Assembly (NCBI GenBank): GCA_963743035.1
Contig: CAVUOB010000004.1
Coordinates: forward strand, 248,001-312,000
Reading direction: 5' to 3'
Length of the DNA: 64,000 nt
DNA from: PALSA-911 sp963743035
Lineage (GTDB): Bacteria > Pseudomonadota > Alphaproteobacteria > Acetobacterales > Acetobacteraceae
Numbering within the stretch: position 1 is the first letter of the stretch; every line of letters starts with the position of its first letter. The position numbers and the translations under genes were made by a program. Below are positions 62,901 to 64,000 of this stretch, piece after piece. Below the pieces are notes generated by a model. It was not told where the DNA came from, did no database searches, and was given only the letters and a program-made list of their open reading frames with translations.

Positions 62901-64000
62901 CGGGTGGTGCAGATCATCCTCACCCCGCTCGGCACCGACCGCGCCGAGTTCCGCCTGGCCAGCCTGGGCCCGACGGGGTGGCGCACGCATATGGCCGGCA
63001 TGGTATCTGGCGTAACCGATCTGCCGGCGGAGCGCATCCAGCTCGACCAGATCCGCGCCCGTTGCGCCACGGTCATTCCGCCGGAGCGCTACTACCCCGC
63101 CATCCACGCCCTGGGCCTGGAATACGGCCCGTCCTTCCAGGGCATCCGGTCCCTGCAACGCGGCGATGGCGAGACGCTGACCCACGTGGTGCTGCCAGAG
63201 GTACCGGGGGCACAGCTCGCATCCGGCAACGGGCTGCACCCGGCCTTGCTGGATGCCTGCCTGCACGTCTATCCCGCGCTGGTGGATGCCTACGGCGATT
63301 TCGGCCCGCAATTCCCGCTGCATCGGCCGGTGTTCCTGCCGATTTCAGTGGAATCCTTCCTTGCCGCCTCCACCGGGCACAAATCCGTCTGGGTCCACGC
63401 CGTCCGGCGCCAGGCGCCTGCCGGGGAAGATGGCGTCCTGGTCGTCGACCTCGCGATCTACGACGAGGCCGGCGCCTGGGCCGGTGCGATCCAGGGCCTG
63501 GCGCTCAAGCGCCTGCCGCCGGAAAAGCTGAACCCGGAACAGGCAGCGGGCAAGCTGGATTGCCTGTATCAGCTGCAATGGGAAGAGCGCCCTGCCCTGC
63601 CGGATGCCGCCGATGCGGCGATGAATGGCGGTTGGCTGCTGCTCGCCGATCGGCAGGGCGTCGCGGCGGGCATTGCCGCCGAGCTGCGACGGCACGGCGC
63701 GGACTGCACATTGCTGCATCCCGATGATCCCGTCCTGGCGGACGCAGAATGGGGCGACAGCGAGACGCTGGCCGAGGATCTTGCCCGGCTTCTCGCTTCC
63801 GGCGAGAAGCCGGTGCAGCGCATCCTGCATCTCTGGGCGCTGGACGCGACGCCGGAGGCCGATCCGGAATCAACCCAGCGCCGCATCGCCGGCAGCGCGC
63901 TGGCCCTGGTCCAGGCCGTCGGCGCCGCGCGCGCCCAGGGCAGCGCCGATGCTCGCATCTGGTTCGTCACCGCCAACGCCACCGCTGCCGGCAACCAGCC
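59973..64000 (+). CDS. Type I polyketide synthase (KS-AT-DH, KR start), six +1 frameshifts, truncated by window edge
   Basis: The synthase is partial on the right. KS: GVAIIGVACRLPGAGNPRAF, the Cys in VQTACSTSIVAVHLACQ, HGTGT in ECHGTGTIVGDPLEI, and the last His in NIGHLEQTAGL. AT: FLFSGQGSQYAGMAAELY, the Ser in VLGHSVGEFAAAVCAG, and HAFHSPLM; HAFH predicts malonyl-CoA. DH: HRIYGMPVLP fits the HxxxGxxxxP motif near 62745 and LLDACLHVY gives the second Asp. A KR-type structural region begins at about 63570 (QWEERPALPD, then NGGWLLLADRQGVAAG). Single-base insertions disrupt the frame near 60314, 62015, 62324, 62386, 62512 and 62623; each is repaired by one deletion and all motifs are intact. 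A partially reducing module is predicted. Confidence 0.93.

Overview
The window is high-GC, gene-dense DNA and reads as a chromosome segment of an alphaproteobacterium, most likely in the Rhodospirillales/Acetobacteraceae range. The evidence is the mitochondrial-type complex I accessory subunit (NDUFS4-like), a CyoABCD quinol oxidase, an ScfR/RamB-type short-chain-acyl regulator, a cox-type accessory set for molybdenum hydroxylases, and a Pseudomonas-order LigD with Ku. The lineage is an inference from gene content; no rRNA is present.

Layout. 0-4 kb, minus strand: a CPA2 antiporter with universal-stress domains (cut by the left edge), a YihY membrane protein and a SYLF lipid-binding protein. 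4-9.4 kb, plus: a zinc metallopeptidase, then an NHEJ island (ligD, a small basic protein, ku). 9.4-10.6 kb: a patatin phospholipase. 10.9-14.1 kb, plus: two paralogous amidohydrolases, a Rieske protein and an unknown 143-residue protein. These converge on a minus-strand operon (14.1-21.6 kb) of a GMC oxidoreductase and three large RoxA-like dihaem cytochromes c. 22-26.2 kb: cyoABCD. 26.3-30 kb, minus: two tRNAs flanking the complex I subunit, a DUF192 protein, a methylisocitrate-lyase-type enzyme and an ion transporter. 30-35.5 kb, plus: coxG, coxD, coxE, two XdhC-family genes and a MobA/MoeA-like fusion. No hydroxylase structural subunit is present. 35.6-49 kb: mixed housekeeping and accessory genes (hydrolase, FkbM methyltransferase, ScfR regulator, a small divergent gene, a PEP-CTERM protein, lactamase-fold hydrolase, pepN, LLM oxidoreductase, MFS transporter, surE) and a beta-helix protein with a long octapeptide repeat. 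49.5-55.1 kb: catabolic-type enzymes (MmgE/PrpD, PhyH dioxygenase, amidohydrolase, SDR, acyl-CoA-dehydrogenase-like flavoprotein). 55.1-64 kb: a polyketide-type biosynthetic cluster with type II thioesterase, Sfp-type phosphopantetheinyl transferase, a Pro/Met/Gly-rich protein, AMP-ligase, SDR reductase, acyl carrier protein and a type I PKS (KS-AT-DH, start of KR), cut by the right edge.

Two systems deserve most attention: the GMC plus three-cytochrome operon facing the amidohydrolase/Rieske operon, and the small AMP-ligase/ACP/PKS cluster.

A strong technical signal also runs through the window. At least fourteen genes or domains are interrupted by frameshifts, every one of which is repaired by removing exactly one base, while catalytic motifs on both sides stay intact. 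They crowd into the last 6.5 kb. This looks like assembly or sequencing insertion error rather than gene decay, so the affected genes are annotated here as whole genes.
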